Source: Endozoicomonas sp. NE40 (GTDB taxonomy: Bacteria; Pseudomonadota; Gammaproteobacteria; Pseudomonadales; Endozoicomonadaceae). From it: a DNA stretch of 64,000 nucleotides. This document shows positions 44,135-54,053 of the stretch, one piece after another; the stretch's first letter is position 1, and every line of letters starts with the position of its first letter. Where the stretch lies: contig NZ_JBEWTB010000002.1 in the NCBI RefSeq assembly GCF_040549045.1, forward strand, positions 2,766,001-2,830,000, given 5' to 3'. Below the pieces are notes generated by a model. The model worked only from the letters and a program-made list of their open reading frames with translations. It had not been told where the DNA came from and made no database searches. Position numbers and translations under genes: made by a program.

Positions 44135-44887
44135 ATGCGTAATCCCCGAATTTATTTTCCCTGTTCTATGAGTGCTGGCGCAACGGTTGAGTTGACCGAC
44201 AGCGCGGCAAACCATGTAGGCAAAGTTCTGCGAATGAAACCTCAGGACTCCCTGATATTGTTTGACGGCGACGGTTCTGCTTATCAGGGGAAGGTTGAGT
44301 CCGTCAGTAAAAAAAGCGTGGTGGTGATGCTTGAGCATCCCATTGAAAAGACGGTTGAATCGCCACTGTCAATTCACCTGGGCCAGAGCCTGAGTCGTGG
44401 CGAACGCATGGATTATGCGATTCAGAAAGCGACAGAGGTAGGCGTTACGGAAATAACACCGCTGTTCAGTGAGCGCTGTGAAGTCAAACTGAACAAGGAG
44501 CGGCTGGAAAAACGTTTACGACACTGGCAACAGGTAGCCATCAGTGCCTGTGAACAATGCGGCAGAAATCGTGTGCCTGTGATACATCCGGCTGTTTCTG
44601 TGGATGAATGGGTCACGCAGCAGACTTCGGATTTGAAGTTTGTGCTGCATCACCGCACAGAGCGCAGGCTGGAAGGCTATGACCAGCCTGCATCGGTTTC
44701 CCTTCTGATTGGTCCTGAAGGTGGGCTGACGGCTGATGAAATAGAGCGTGCGGAGCAAAATGGTTTTAATGCGCTGGCCCTGGGACCAAGGGTATTGCGC
44801 ACTGAAACCGCACCGGTTTCAGCCATTACACTGATGCAGTATCTGTGGGGTGATGTTCGGGGAGATCTCCGGGGGGAGAATGCGTAA
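44135..44887 (+). CDS. rsmE: 16S rRNA m3U1498 methyltransferase RsmE
   Basis: SPOUT-class methyltransferase acting on U1498 of 16S rRNA. The 250-residue protein has the N-terminal PUA-like part (MRNPRIYFP, AANHVGKVLRMKPQDSLILF), LGQSLSRGERMDYAIQKATEVGVTEITPLFSERC, and the trefoil-knot SAM site LLIGPEGGLTADEIERA with LGPRVLRTETAP. Its last 62 bp overlap the convergent chpC-like gene. Confidence 0.97.
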   Translation: MRNPRIYFPCSMSAGATVELTDSAANHVGKVLRMKPQDSLILFDGDGSAYQGKVESVSKKSVVVMLEHPIEKTVESPLSIHLGQSLSRGERMDYAIQKATEVGVTEITPLFSERCEVKLNKERLEKRLRHWQQVAISACEQCGRNRVPVIHPAVSVDEWVTQQTSDLKFVLHHRTERRLEGYDQPASVSLLIGPEGGLTADEIERAEQNGFNALALGPRVLRTETAPVSAITLMQYLWGDVRGDLRGENA

Positions 44888-45329
44888 GCGTCTTAAGCTT
44901 TTCATCAACCAGCTCAAGATTCGGAATGCAGGAGGGTAGCCGGTTAACGATGACCTGTGCCTTTTCTGCAACGCCTGTTTCTGCTTCAGCCGTTTGAACA
45001 TCGGAAAACTGCAATTCAATCGACTGCGGCAACCCCTGGATAACCATTCCGTAGAAAGAAGTTTCTGACCCTTCTGTCATGGTATTGAAAATAGCCAGTC
45101 TGGCACTGGGTGAAAACTCAGCAAACCGCCGCTGATTAAGACGCTCAAAAGCAATCAGGGGAATCTGCTGCCCACGCCAGACGATATCGCCCAGATACCA
45201 GTCTTCAGGGTGGTTTTTACCGGTGGGTCGGGAATAGTCGATGATATCCACCACACACACCGCAGGCACCAGTAATGGCTTTTGCTGCATGGGAATCAGC
45301 AGTGACGAAAGGGTTCTGGTTTCCATCAT
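44826..45329 (-). CDS. chpC: CheW-domain adaptor, ChpC-like
   Basis: A 167-residue CheW-fold coupling protein at the end of the minus-strand pilus chemosensory cluster. CheW features: LLIPMQQKPLLVPAVCVVDIID, a strand pair around DWYLGDIVWRGQQIPLIAFERLN, and FYGMVIQGLPQSIEL. The C-terminal 40 residues are variable. In Pseudomonas the chpC gene lies at the same place after chpA/chpB, which supports the name. The start is ATG 45329 or the adjacent ATG 45326. It overlaps the 3' end of rsmE by 62 bp on the opposite strand. Confidence 0.8.
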   Translation of the reverse strand: MMETRTLSSLLIPMQQKPLLVPAVCVVDIIDYSRPTGKNHPEDWYLGDIVWRGQQIPLIAFERLNQRRFAEFSPSARLAIFNTMTEGSETSFYGMVIQGLPQSIELQFSDVQTAEAETGVAEKAQVIVNRLPSCIPNLELVDEKLKTLTHSPPGDLPEHHPTDTASV

Positions 45330-45359
45330 GGTTTAAACCTCTTGTTTTGTCATTGCCGG

Positions 45360-48300
45360 TCAAGCGTGTGATGGTTGATGATCATAGTACTGATTGACTC
45401 TGAACTTACGAATCAGTGCCGCCGGGTCAATAATAATCACAACCCGGCCATCGCCCAGAATTGTGGCACCATTAACACCGGACAAGGATGCAAACTGAGG
45501 GCCAAGGTTTTTGGTAACAATATCCCTGCTGCCAATCAGTCCATCTACATGCAGGGCGTATTTCTGCCCACCCCGGTCAAGCAGAACTATGGGACAACGG
45601 TCTTCCTGAATCCCTGGCTCTGTATTACCTGTCAGTTGTCCCAGGAATAGCACCTGATACTTCTCCCCTCCGAACTCAAGGGGAAGTGTGTCATGAAAGC
45701 AGCGTAACAGGGTGTCTGGTGTAATGGTGGTGACACCATCAATAGACTGCAGTGGCAGGGCGTACAGGCTTTCACCGACCTGCACCATAAGGGCGCGGTT
45801 CATCGACAGGGTGAAGGGCAGTCTGAGCCTGAAGCAACAGCCTTTACCACGGGTGCTTTCAATCTGCATACTGCCGCCCATCTGCCTGATTTCAGTGTTG
45901 ACCACATCCAGCCCAACGCCACGGCCTGAGATCTGAGTGACGGTGTCAGCGGTTGAAAAACCGGACTCAAGAATTAACTGAATCAGGTCGGTATCAGACA
46001 GCTGGTCATCAGGTGCAATCAGATGTTTTTCCAGAGCTTTTGTCCGGATGGCATCGACATCAATACCCTCACCATCGTCGTGCAATTCCAGAACAATATC
46101 GGCTCCTTCCCTTTTAACCACCAGTTCCAGCTGTCCGACTTCAGGTTTTCCTGTGGCCCTGCGATCATCAGCGTTTTCAATGCCATGACTGACTGCATTA
46201 CGGATCAGATGCTCAAGCGGTGAAAGAATCCGGTCCAGCATGGTTCGGTCCATTTCACCTTCTGCATTTTGAACGTTCAGGTTTACAGGTTTTCCTAACT
46301 CCTCAGAAACCTGGGTTGTTATTTTTTTCAGCCTAGGCAACAAGCGGGCAAACGACACCATTCGTGCCTGTATCAGTTTGTCCTGCAGCTGAATTTGTGT
46401 TCTGGACTGCTGCATAAGCAGGGATTCGGTTTCACTGCTCTTGTCTGAAATGGCCAGCCGGAGGTCGGCAAGGTCTGTGGCTGATTCCATCAGGGAGTGT
46501 GACAGCTGTGGGTCCAGCCGCCTTAACTGTTCCGTGACCCGGGTGATGGTGTTTTCCATTTCATCCAGGGTATGACGAATGTTAGTCACTTCCTGCTCAA
46601 TACGGGAGCGGTTAATGCTGGACTCACCTGAGAGGTTTATAAGGTGTTCAAACAACTCTGCAGAGACCCGAACCATCTCCCGGTTCTGTTTTAGCTTCCG
46701 GGATACGGGGGTTGATAGTGGTATTGATAGTGGTGTGGCTCGTTCTTCAGCTTGTTCTGGGGATAGCTGTGTAGCGGTTGGCAATCTGGCTTCAATCCGA
46801 ATATCAGGTGCCTGTTGTACTTGACCGGAGTCTTCAGTACCGACTTCTGTCTGTAACTCAACAACGTGTGAATCCTGTTGTATATCACTGGCTGGCTCGC
46901 CAGCCGATGGTCGGGCAAGATAATCTGGCAGATGATGAGCTTCATCTGTCGTCGAAAGTTCAGGTTTAACGGTTAACGCCTCAGGCTCATTGTTCGACGC
47001 ATTTTGATGTTCTGCCTGCCATTCATTCAGTTTTTGTATGTAGATTGAGGCCGCCGGAACAGGCTGGTCAGACTTAAGGGCCTGAAGCATCTGGTCAATA
47101 TGGTCGTGGGAAGCCTGCATTAAGCCCAGGGGGATATCGCCTGTCCATGTTTGTCTGGTGAACAGCTGGGAAACAATTAACTCGTAGACGCCCTCCAGAG
47201 CATGGCTGAGGTCTGCCAGATCAGGCTGCTCTGACATTCGCGCACCGCCTTTTAATGAATGCAGCAGACGCTGAAGTTCTTTGACGGGTTCCTGACTGGA
47301 TGTTTCCTTAACCCAGTCTTCCAGAGCCTGGTGGGCATCTTCGCTGATCTCAAAGGCTTCATCGAGGAAAAGGTCCAGCAGTTCTATTTCTTCAACTTCG
47401 ATGCTGTGTTGAACATGGCTGACCGATGTTGTTTTTACCGGTTCTTCATGCCCTTCCCCTTCATGCAGAAGCAGTGCTTCCAGGGCATGACGGAGTTCCG
47501 TGAAAACGGCCTGAGAGGGTTCGGGGGGCTGCTGTCCTGCCGTGTGGTTAAGCATATTCAGTAATGCGTCAAAACCGTTTGTCAGTGGCTTTACCAGTGG
47601 CTCCGGAAGGGTATTTGTATGCAAGTCCAGGTAGTTGCAGATGTCTTTTAAAATATCACTCAGTTCGGCAACGGGTTGCAGCTGTTGTTCCCGGCAGCGC
47701 TGACCCAGTGTGTCCAGTTCTTCCTGCAACTGCTTCAACTGAGGGTGGTCAATACCCTGCTGCCAGAGTTCAGGCAAGGTATCTGCCAACAGCAGATACT
47801 CAAGCCCTTCAGCAGGCAGGAGGCGTGGCTCAGGCTGGGCTTCGGGTTGCTGGACAGGTTGTGGGATAAGCTGCTGGTGCAGTATATCCAGCCATGAAAG
47901 ATAACCGTCGCTATCCAGATATAATTCTGTTGGGTTGTCACTGAGCTGGTTAAGCGCGTCAGCGATCAGAAGGCAGCCTTCCTGCAGTGTCCGGGTGACT
48001 TCCTCATCAGCGAGGACCTGGTGGCTTCTGAACTCTTTGACATGGTATTCCAGAGCATCAACCAGCTGTGCCAGCGTATCAAAACCGGACATTCTGGTAA
48101 TACCCTTGAGAGTATGCAAAGCCCTCTGAACGCTGTCACTGACCTGCAGGGGACTGCCGGTGTTCTGGACGTTGTTAATGAACGTTTGAACGGTCTCCAG
48201 ATGATCTCTGGCTTCTGTCTGGAATACCGTCAGGAGTTGATCTTCGGCTGAGGTAATGTCAGCCGTTTCAGCCTGCTGTGGCAGTATTGATTCCACAGGT

Positions 48301-50771
48301 GCAGGCTGGTCGTTGATCACTTCTCCGAACTGGACTGCAATACTGTCATCGTCGTCTTCATCTGGCGCATCGGGGTGTTCTGGAGCCAGATACTGTTCAC
48401 CGTTAGCCAGGGCATCTGCCATTTCCATGCAGACCAGTACATCAGGAGTCAGAAGCTGGTTATCCTGGATGTAATCGTCCAGTAATGCCGGAAGCATGTT
48501 ATTGGCCCGGGCAACCAGGTTCTGCATATCCGGGTTAAAGGCCGTGGTACCCTCAATCAGACGGTTGAGCATATTTTCAACTGACCAGGCCAGTTCGCCA
48601 ATGACATTGGCTTCAACCATACGTCCACTGCCTTTCAGGGTATGAAAGGAACGTCGTATATCAGACAGTATCGCCGGTTGTAGGTCCGATGATGACTGCC
48701 ACTGGGGGATAAGACTGGCCAGTTGCGCCTGAACATCACTCGCTTCTTCTCTGAAAACCTCCAGCAAATCTTCATCGATCAGGCCCGTTGTTGTTGCAGG
48801 CTCTGTCTCGTGCTTTTCAGGGGTGAACGCTATAGCCCTATCCAGAATAGCGCTATCCAGATCCTCAGGTAATTCAGGTAAAGGCTCTGGCTGTTCCTCC
48901 AGTGGGTCATCAATCTGAAAAACAGCTCTTGATGAATGTTCAGGTTCAGTTGTGTCCTGTTCAATTTCAACCAGCGTAAGCTTGCCGGAAGTAAAAGCGG
49001 AGAGATCATTCTCTACAGGTTCCGGGGTATAAGTTGCTATTCCGGCCGGATCTGGAGTGACTGGAACTTCCAGCAGTTTCGACAGACTCTCCTGAGCCAT
49101 TTCCAGAATCGCGTCCGAATGTTCGGTGTCAGGATCGGCGAGTCGATCCAGATAATATTCGATGGCAGTAACAACATCTGCAGTATTCTCAAGCGCCTGC
49201 TTGTCAGGCAGATTCCCCGGGTTGTCTATCCACTGGCTATTTATAAAGTCTGCACATTGACGAATAACGTCGGCAGCCCTGGTAAAAGGGGTCATCCCCA
49301 GACCACCATAAGCGATTCGCAGAAGATCGCAGGCACTTTGCAGATAGCTCTGATCGAACTGATGGTCTACATACTCAGTAATGGCGTCTTTGGTTTGCTT
49401 CAGGTTCTCACGTGTTTGTTCAATGATGCTGGTAAATACTTCATTCAGCAGCGGTGTGGAATCAGCCGGTTGTCCGCTGGCAAACTGATGAACAACGGCC
49501 TCCAGTTTCAACAGTCCTGTTGCGATCGCCACAAGTGCCATTTCGGCATCGTTGCCCCGGGAGCTGTGTCTGGTTTCAATAACATCATGAAGCTGTTGTT
49601 TAAATTGCAGAACCTGCTGCCCCTGCTCTTCCAGCCCAAGCGCCAACAGGGTGTCGCTCACCTGCTGAATAATCGGGAGCTGGTTCTGGAGGATCAGTGG
49701 ATCTGGCTCTGTAGCCAGCAGGTACAGGTCAAAGGCATCCTTGATGCCTGCCAGTTCATCATTCAAAGCCTGTATGACGGGGGTGGCTGCCTCGTTTCCA
49801 ACAAAGGTACTGGCTTCACTGTTTTTCAGTGCCTCATGGAGTTTGTAGCGAGCTTTCATGGCGCTGCCAAAGCTTCCATCGTCATCAGACAGGGCAATAA
49901 AATACAGTAACCCCCTGAATAACTGGTCGTCGGGTGTTGTGTTGATAAACGACGACCCTTTGACGACAAAAGCCCGAAGTTGCAGATCTACGGATCGCAG
50001 AAGATTGGTGATGTGCAGGGTTTGCTTAATGCTGTCGTTCTGTAAACCTTCGACCAGGGCAATACAGGCTTCCCATAATGGGCTCAGGGGAGCATCCCAG
50101 CACAGATTCTGCAGTTTGGCGAAGATACGAGCCATCACCTGCAACTGTTGTTCTCTGTGCTGCTCACGCAGATAGGCTGCCAGTACAACCTGATATTTCT
50201 GGCGTATTTTAGGCAGCAGGCTGGTGAGGCCGGACTGTTCCAGCTTCTGAATCTGTTCATCACTGAGAGAAGGGGGAAAGCCGGGTATCTGTGGATAGAA
50301 AAAGGCAGCTCTGGATAATGCGTCTGCGCCGCGCAGGCTGCGCATTTCATTAATTAATGGCAGCAGGGGCATTGGACGGTCCATGCCGGAATGAACCACC
50401 TGTTCTATATAGGCGGGGAGCTGCAGAATCGAGTGCATCAGGCATTCATGGACAGCATCCAGGTCCTGAACCGCTTTTCGGCTTAACGCCTCCAGCAGTT
50501 TTTTCAGCTCTTCTGCAAGCAGCGTTGCACCACCCTGCTGCAGCATTTTCAGAGTATTGTGAACCTGTCCGGCAGAGTTCAGGCAGGCTTCAAGGTGAGC
50601 CGGATTACCAGGATCGCCCAGATGCTTTTCCAGTGCCTGACGGGTTTCTGTCAGGACTTTGTTTATTTCCCCACTGACCCAGCCAAGCTCTGCATGCTTC
50701 TCGATAGTGCTCTTATCAGGAAGGCTCTTATCAAGATGGTTATTATCGGCATAGCCCTGTTGTTCTGCCAT
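45360..50771 (-). CDS. chpA: ChpA-like chemotaxis histidine kinase with multiple Hpt domains and no receiver domain
   Basis: CheA-type kinase for type IV pilus behaviour, 1,803 residues from ATG 50771 (MAEQQGYAD). The N-terminal 650 residues resemble the FimL-like region of ChpA. Three Hpt domains have intact phospho-His: HTLKGSGRM (about residue 710), HTLKGITRM (about 885) and HSLKGGARM (about 1170); a degenerate one may lie near residue 75. Acidic Pro/Gln linkers separate them. The kinase core follows: dimerisation helix pair (about 1365), N-box HLIRNAVSHGIEN (about 1520), HDDGEGID, SGRGVGLDVV, then a CheW-like domain (about 1640-1790). P. aeruginosa ChpA (about 2,470 aa) has more Hpt modules and ends with a receiver domain; this protein stops right after the CheW part. 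Confidence 0.93.
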   Translation of the reverse strand: MAEQQGYADNNHLDKSLPDKSTIEKHAELGWVSGEINKVLTETRQALEKHLGDPGNPAHLEACLNSAGQVHNTLKMLQQGGATLLAEELKKLLEALSRKAVQDLDAVHECLMHSILQLPAYIEQVVHSGMDRPMPLLPLINEMRSLRGADALSRAAFFYPQIPGFPPSLSDEQIQKLEQSGLTSLLPKIRQKYQVVLAAYLREQHREQQLQVMARIFAKLQNLCWDAPLSPLWEACIALVEGLQNDSIKQTLHITNLLRSVDLQLRAFVVKGSSFINTTPDDQLFRGLLYFIALSDDDGSFGSAMKARYKLHEALKNSEASTFVGNEAATPVIQALNDELAGIKDAFDLYLLATEPDPLILQNQLPIIQQVSDTLLALGLEEQGQQVLQFKQQLHDVIETRHSSRGNDAEMALVAIATGLLKLEAVVHQFASGQPADSTPLLNEVFTSIIEQTRENLKQTKDAITEYVDHQFDQSYLQSACDLLRIAYGGLGMTPFTRAADVIRQCADFINSQWIDNPGNLPDKQALENTADVVTAIEYYLDRLADPDTEHSDAILEMAQESLSKLLEVPVTPDPAGIATYTPEPVENDLSAFTSGKLTLVEIEQDTTEPEHSSRAVFQIDDPLEEQPEPLPELPEDLDSAILDRAIAFTPEKHETEPATTTGLIDEDLLEVFREEASDVQAQLASLIPQWQSSSDLQPAILSDIRRSFHTLKGSGRMVEANVIGELAWSVENMLNRLIEGTTAFNPDMQNLVARANNMLPALLDDYIQDNQLLTPDVLVCMEMADALANGEQYLAPEHPDAPDEDDDDSIAVQFGEVINDQPAPVESILPQQAETADITSAEDQLLTVFQTEARDHLETVQTFINNVQNTGSPLQVSDSVQRALHTLKGITRMSGFDTLAQLVDALEYHVKEFRSHQVLADEEVTRTLQEGCLLIADALNQLSDNPTELYLDSDGYLSWLDILHQQLIPQPVQQPEAQPEPRLLPAEGLEYLLLADTLPELWQQGIDHPQLKQLQEELDTLGQRCREQQLQPVAELSDILKDICNYLDLHTNTLPEPLVKPLTNGFDALLNMLNHTAGQQPPEPSQAVFTELRHALEALLLHEGEGHEEPVKTTSVSHVQHSIEVEEIELLDLFLDEAFEISEDAHQALEDWVKETSSQEPVKELQRLLHSLKGGARMSEQPDLADLSHALEGVYELIVSQLFTRQTWTGDIPLGLMQASHDHIDQMLQALKSDQPVPAASIYIQKLNEWQAEHQNASNNEPEALTVKPELSTTDEAHHLPDYLARPSAGEPASDIQQDSHVVELQTEVGTEDSGQVQQAPDIRIEARLPTATQLSPEQAEERATPLSIPLSTPVSRKLKQNREMVRVSAELFEHLINLSGESSINRSRIEQEVTNIRHTLDEMENTITRVTEQLRRLDPQLSHSLMESATDLADLRLAISDKSSETESLLMQQSRTQIQLQDKLIQARMVSFARLLPRLKKITTQVSEELGKPVNLNVQNAEGEMDRTMLDRILSPLEHLIRNAVSHGIENADDRRATGKPEVGQLELVVKREGADIVLELHDDGEGIDVDAIRTKALEKHLIAPDDQLSDTDLIQLILESGFSTADTVTQISGRGVGLDVVNTEIRQMGGSMQIESTRGKGCCFRLRLPFTLSMNRALMVQVGESLYALPLQSIDGVTTITPDTLLRCFHDTLPLEFGGEKYQVLFLGQLTGNTEPGIQEDRCPIVLLDRGGQKYALHVDGLIGSRDIVTKNLGPQFASLSGVNGATILGDGRVVIIIDPAALIRKFRVNQYYDHQPSHA

Positions 50772-50842
50772 GAACGGCTCCGTTAAAAGCAACCCTGTTT
50801 TCAGCGTATTGTTGTCAACGCATCGTTTTCAGCATTTTTATA

Positions 50843-52975
50843 TCAGGCGGTCGCGCTGAACTCATCGTCGTCAATGTCCGGGTTGATTTCAGCTCCAACG
50901 GACTGCCCTATAAAGGCTTCAGTGGATGAATCCAGTCCCGGGTCAGGGAGCCGGAAGCCGGAGACGGACTGACGCATTTCTACCGCCATTTCAGCCAGAG
51001 TTCCTACCGAATTCGCGGTTGCTGTGGTTCCGGAGGCTGTCTGGTTTGTGATGTCGCGAATCGTTAACATGCGCTGGGAAATCTGTACAGCGGATTCTGT
51101 CTGGTTTCTTGCTGTGGCAGAGATATCTCTGACCAGCGTTGCCAGATTACCAGACACCTGTTCAATTTCTGCCAGCGCTATACCAGCGTCCTGAGCCAGT
51201 TGAGCACCGCTGACTACCTGAGAAGTCGTCTGTTCCATGGACGTAACGGCTTCGTTGGTATCGTTCTGGATGGCGGTGACCAGCGTTTCCACCTGTCGGG
51301 TTGCACCGGACACTCGCTCAGCCAGACGCTGCACTTCGTCTGCCACTACCGCAAAACCCCGGCCCGCTTCACCCGCCATGGAGGCCTGAATGGCTGCGTT
51401 CAGGGACAGGATGTTGGTCTGGTCAGCGATGTCGTTGATCAGTGAGATGATGTCACCAATTTCCCGGGAAGACTCACCCAGTCGTTTAATTCGCCTGGAA
51501 GTATCCTGAATCTGTTCCCGGATAATGTTCATACCGTTGATGGTGTTACGAACCACCTGAGCACCGTTGGTGGCAATATCCACAGAGCGGCTTGCCACTT
51601 CGGCGGATTGAGCCGCGTCCCTTGATACCAGACGCATGGATTCGGACATATCGTTAACGGATTGTGTGGTAATGCTGATTTCCTGGGCCTGGTTTTCAGC
51701 AGCCTGTGCCATCTCGATAGCGGTGCTCTGGGTTTTCTGGGCGGAGTTGTCCACCTCAACCGCAGACTGGTTAATGGTTTTGACCAGGGCGCGAAGCTGC
51801 TCAATGGAGAAGTTGATCGAGTCTGCAATGGCACCGGTAAAGTCTTCTGTCACAGTGGCGGATACAGTCAGGTCACCGTCTGCAAGGTTTTCCATTTCAT
51901 TCAGCAGACGCATGATGGCTTTCTGGTTGGCTTCATTCTGAGCCCGGGTTTCAGCCAGTCGCAGCTGGGTGGCGCGGTTAATGCTCATGGCAACCAGCAC
52001 CAGTGCAATAAAGGCCAGTACTCCAATAACAATCGCAAAGGTTTCGTTAACAAAGCGGGATCGGGCTGTTTCTTCAAAGGTGTCCTGCAGGATGGAAGTC
52101 TGTTGCAGCAATTGCTGGGCATCGGTGAAAATCATGTTGGATGCCGCACGCACCTGAAACAGCTCCGGCGAGATTTCCAGAATGTCGTCCACGCTGCTCT
52201 CTACAAAACTGAACAGGTCGGCAATTTCTGCCAGCCTGTCCAGCGCTTCATCATCGGTGATCTGGTTGATGCGCATGGCCTGGTTTCCATACAGCATACC
52301 CTCAAGAACCCGACCAAAAAGTTTAGCGTCACGGCCAAAGGTATCTGCAGCCATAATCGCATCTTCGCCACCGCGCAGTACTTTGGAAACGTTGGCCACA
52401 ATTCTTTCAGCCAGCCACGGCTGGCGTTGTGCCAGGGCAACCTGGTCTGCCGGGGTACCGTTTTCCAGAAGAATATCGATGACTTCGTCGTATTCCACCT
52501 GCAGTTGCGGAATGGTATCGCTGAGAGTGCCTGCCATATCGTGCAGGTTCAGAACCGTTTCTTCGGCAGCCAGAATATAGTCGGCTCCGGCTCGCAACTC
52601 TGCCCATGAGGCTTCAATGGATTTAAGCTGGCTCAGGGCTGAGATATCGCCGGGCTGCATGTAGGGAGAGACGGTTACATCAGAGCCGTTCAGCGAATTG
52701 AATGTTTTGTCGAATTCATTGCGGGCCTCCCTCAGCAGGGTAAAGGCTTCTTCCTTTCCCTCGGCAGCTTCAGAGGAATTGGTGGATATTCTCTGGGACA
52801 GTACCCGCAATTCACCGGAGCTGGAAATCAGTTGCTGGCTGAGGCTGTTTTCCTGGCTTATATAAACAAACGCTGCCGACATAACCACAAGCGATACGAT
52901 TAACAGTGTAATAGCCCCGGCAGTTGCGCGATTGCCTGATCTCCTCTGGGCGCTGTCTGCATTGATGCCTTTCAT
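50843..52975 (-). CDS. pilJ: Type IV pilus methyl-accepting chemoreceptor PilJ
   Basis: Inner-membrane chemoreceptor, 710 residues. Membrane span 1 is at about 20-40 (AGAITLLIVSLVVMSAAFVY), followed by a long periplasmic PilJ-type sensor region (two helical repeats, SGELRVLSQRIS and VLEGMLYGNQAMRIN), membrane span 2 at about 320-340, a HAMP-like segment, and a cytoplasmic signalling hairpin whose tip reads INDIADQTNILSLNAAIQAS and GRGFAVVADEVQRLAER. It signals to ChpA through PilI. In the pil order pilI-pilJ-chpA; pilK, the methyltransferase gene normally next, is absent between pilJ and chpA. Confidence 0.95.
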   Translation of the reverse strand: MKGINADSAQRRSGNRATAGAITLLIVSLVVMSAAFVYISQENSLSQQLISSSGELRVLSQRISTNSSEAAEGKEEAFTLLREARNEFDKTFNSLNGSDVTVSPYMQPGDISALSQLKSIEASWAELRAGADYILAAEETVLNLHDMAGTLSDTIPQLQVEYDEVIDILLENGTPADQVALAQRQPWLAERIVANVSKVLRGGEDAIMAADTFGRDAKLFGRVLEGMLYGNQAMRINQITDDEALDRLAEIADLFSFVESSVDDILEISPELFQVRAASNMIFTDAQQLLQQTSILQDTFEETARSRFVNETFAIVIGVLAFIALVLVAMSINRATQLRLAETRAQNEANQKAIMRLLNEMENLADGDLTVSATVTEDFTGAIADSINFSIEQLRALVKTINQSAVEVDNSAQKTQSTAIEMAQAAENQAQEISITTQSVNDMSESMRLVSRDAAQSAEVASRSVDIATNGAQVVRNTINGMNIIREQIQDTSRRIKRLGESSREIGDIISLINDIADQTNILSLNAAIQASMAGEAGRGFAVVADEVQRLAERVSGATRQVETLVTAIQNDTNEAVTSMEQTTSQVVSGAQLAQDAGIALAEIEQVSGNLATLVRDISATARNQTESAVQISQRMLTIRDITNQTASGTTATANSVGTLAEMAVEMRQSVSGFRLPDPGLDSSTEAFIGQSVGAEINPDIDDDEFSATA

Positions 52976-52995
52976 TATTATTATTCCCGGTTATG

Positions 52996-53601
52996 TTATT
53001 CGCTGGCCGCCATCAGAAAGTCGGAATGGCTGACCAGTTTGTCGATGCTGAAAACTGGGTGGCTTTTTTCCAGGTTGTAACAGCCTTCAATGAAATAGTT
53101 AACAGCTTCTGTATTGTCAGCAGTGGTTGCCTGAGCTTCTTCAGTAAAACGCTCTGACGGAAACTGTACCATCCCCTGCACCTCGTCAACGATCAGGCCG
53201 ACAACCAGCTGTTTCCGGTCAACCACCATAATTCGTCGTGTGGTTCTGTCTGATGGTGCCGGTAAGCCAAGAAATTCTGGCAGGTCGATAATGGGAACCA
53301 GACGTCCACGAACGTTAGATACACCTTTTGCCCAGCTCTTTGTTCCGGGCAGCGGTGTTATATTCGGGACAGGCAGAATTTCGGTGACGTCCCCAATACC
53401 TGTGACGTAGTGCTGCTGGTTCATTCTGAAGCCAATACCCACCCATGGTGCCTTTTGCTCCCTGTATTCCGGAGGCTCTTTGGCATGCAGAATCACCTGG
53501 GTTTGTATCTGCTGAAGCAAATCAAACGGCTTTAAAACCGTTGCTTTGTTATTGTTTGCAGGCGCCTTTTCGTCTGTTGGCATGGCTGTTTTTTCGCTCA
53601 T
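52996..53601 (-). CDS. pilI: CheW-like coupling protein PilI
   Basis: A 201-residue CheW-fold adaptor connecting PilJ to ChpA. The variable N-terminus (MSEKTAMPTDEKAPANNNK) is followed by KAPWVGIGFRMNQQHYVTGI, VTEILPVPNITPLPGTKSWAKGVSNVRGRLVPIIDLPEFLG and QLVVGLIVDEVQGMVQF, the characteristic CheW beta-barrel blocks. Just upstream its start region is repeated in tandem with poly-A tracts, so the true translation start is uncertain; ATG 53601 and the in-frame ATG 53583 are the candidates. No good Shine-Dalgarno is seen for ATG 53601. Confidence 0.9.
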   Translation of the reverse strand: MSEKTAMPTDEKAPANNNKATVLKPFDLLQQIQTQVILHAKEPPEYREQKAPWVGIGFRMNQQHYVTGIGDVTEILPVPNITPLPGTKSWAKGVSNVRGRLVPIIDLPEFLGLPAPSDRTTRRIMVVDRKQLVVGLIVDEVQGMVQFPSERFTEEAQATTADNTEAVNYFIEGCYNLEKSHPVFSIDKLVSHSDFLMAASE

Positions 53602-53650
53602 GGCTGCTTTTTTTTGGGGCTCATGACTGCTTTTTTTGGGCTCATGGCTG
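53583..53650 (-). repeat. Tandem repeat of the pilI start region with A6-A8 tracts
   Basis: On the minus strand the unit ATGAGC-C(1-2)-A(7-8)-GCAG(C/T)C occurs at 53645 and 53624 and in shortened form at the pilI start (53601). Unit lengths are 21, 23 and 18 bp. The A8 tract in the second unit leaves the upstream ATGs out of frame with pilI; gain or loss of A residues could bring them into frame. Confidence 0.75.
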
Positions 53651-53654
53651 TTGA

Positions 53655-54029
53655 TCAGACAGCTACCGGGCTGGTGACTCTTGTCAGTGTATTCAGCAGC
53701 ACTTTTTCATCAATGGGTTTGGTCAGGTAGTCTTTTGCTCCCTGTCGAAGCCCCCATACTTTGTCGGTTTCCTGATCTTTAGTTGTGATGATGATAATGG
53801 GAATTTGATGAGTTTCTGAGTCTTTAGACAGTTGTCGTGTTGCCTGAAAACCGTTTAATCCTGGCATGACAATGTCCATCAGGACCGCATCCGGTTTTTC
53901 CTGTCTGCACAGCGCCACCCCATCGGCACCATTCTCTGCGGTAATGACGTTGTAACCATTTTTTTCCAGTATGGCTTTTAGTCGATACAGCTCTGTGGGC
54001 GAGTCATCAACGATTAAGACATTGGCCAT
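53655..54029 (-). CDS. pilH: Response regulator PilH (CheY-like)
   Basis: A 124-residue single receiver domain that takes phosphate from ChpA. Acidic pocket VLIVDDS, phospho-acceptor Asp in AVLMDIVMPGLNG, the Thr switch in IIIITTKDQ and Lys in YLTKPID are all present. ATG 54029 follows a strong aaggggg site. In Pseudomonas, PilH and PilG are both encoded here; PilG is lost (see 54054-54212), leaving PilH as the only intact receiver in the cluster. Confidence 0.95.
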   Translation of the reverse strand: MANVLIVDDSPTELYRLKAILEKNGYNVITAENGADGVALCRQEKPDAVLMDIVMPGLNGFQATRQLSKDSETHQIPIIIITTKDQETDKVWGLRQGAKDYLTKPIDEKVLLNTLTRVTSPVAV

Positions 54030-54053
54030 TTTGCCCCCTTGCTCAGGTTTACC

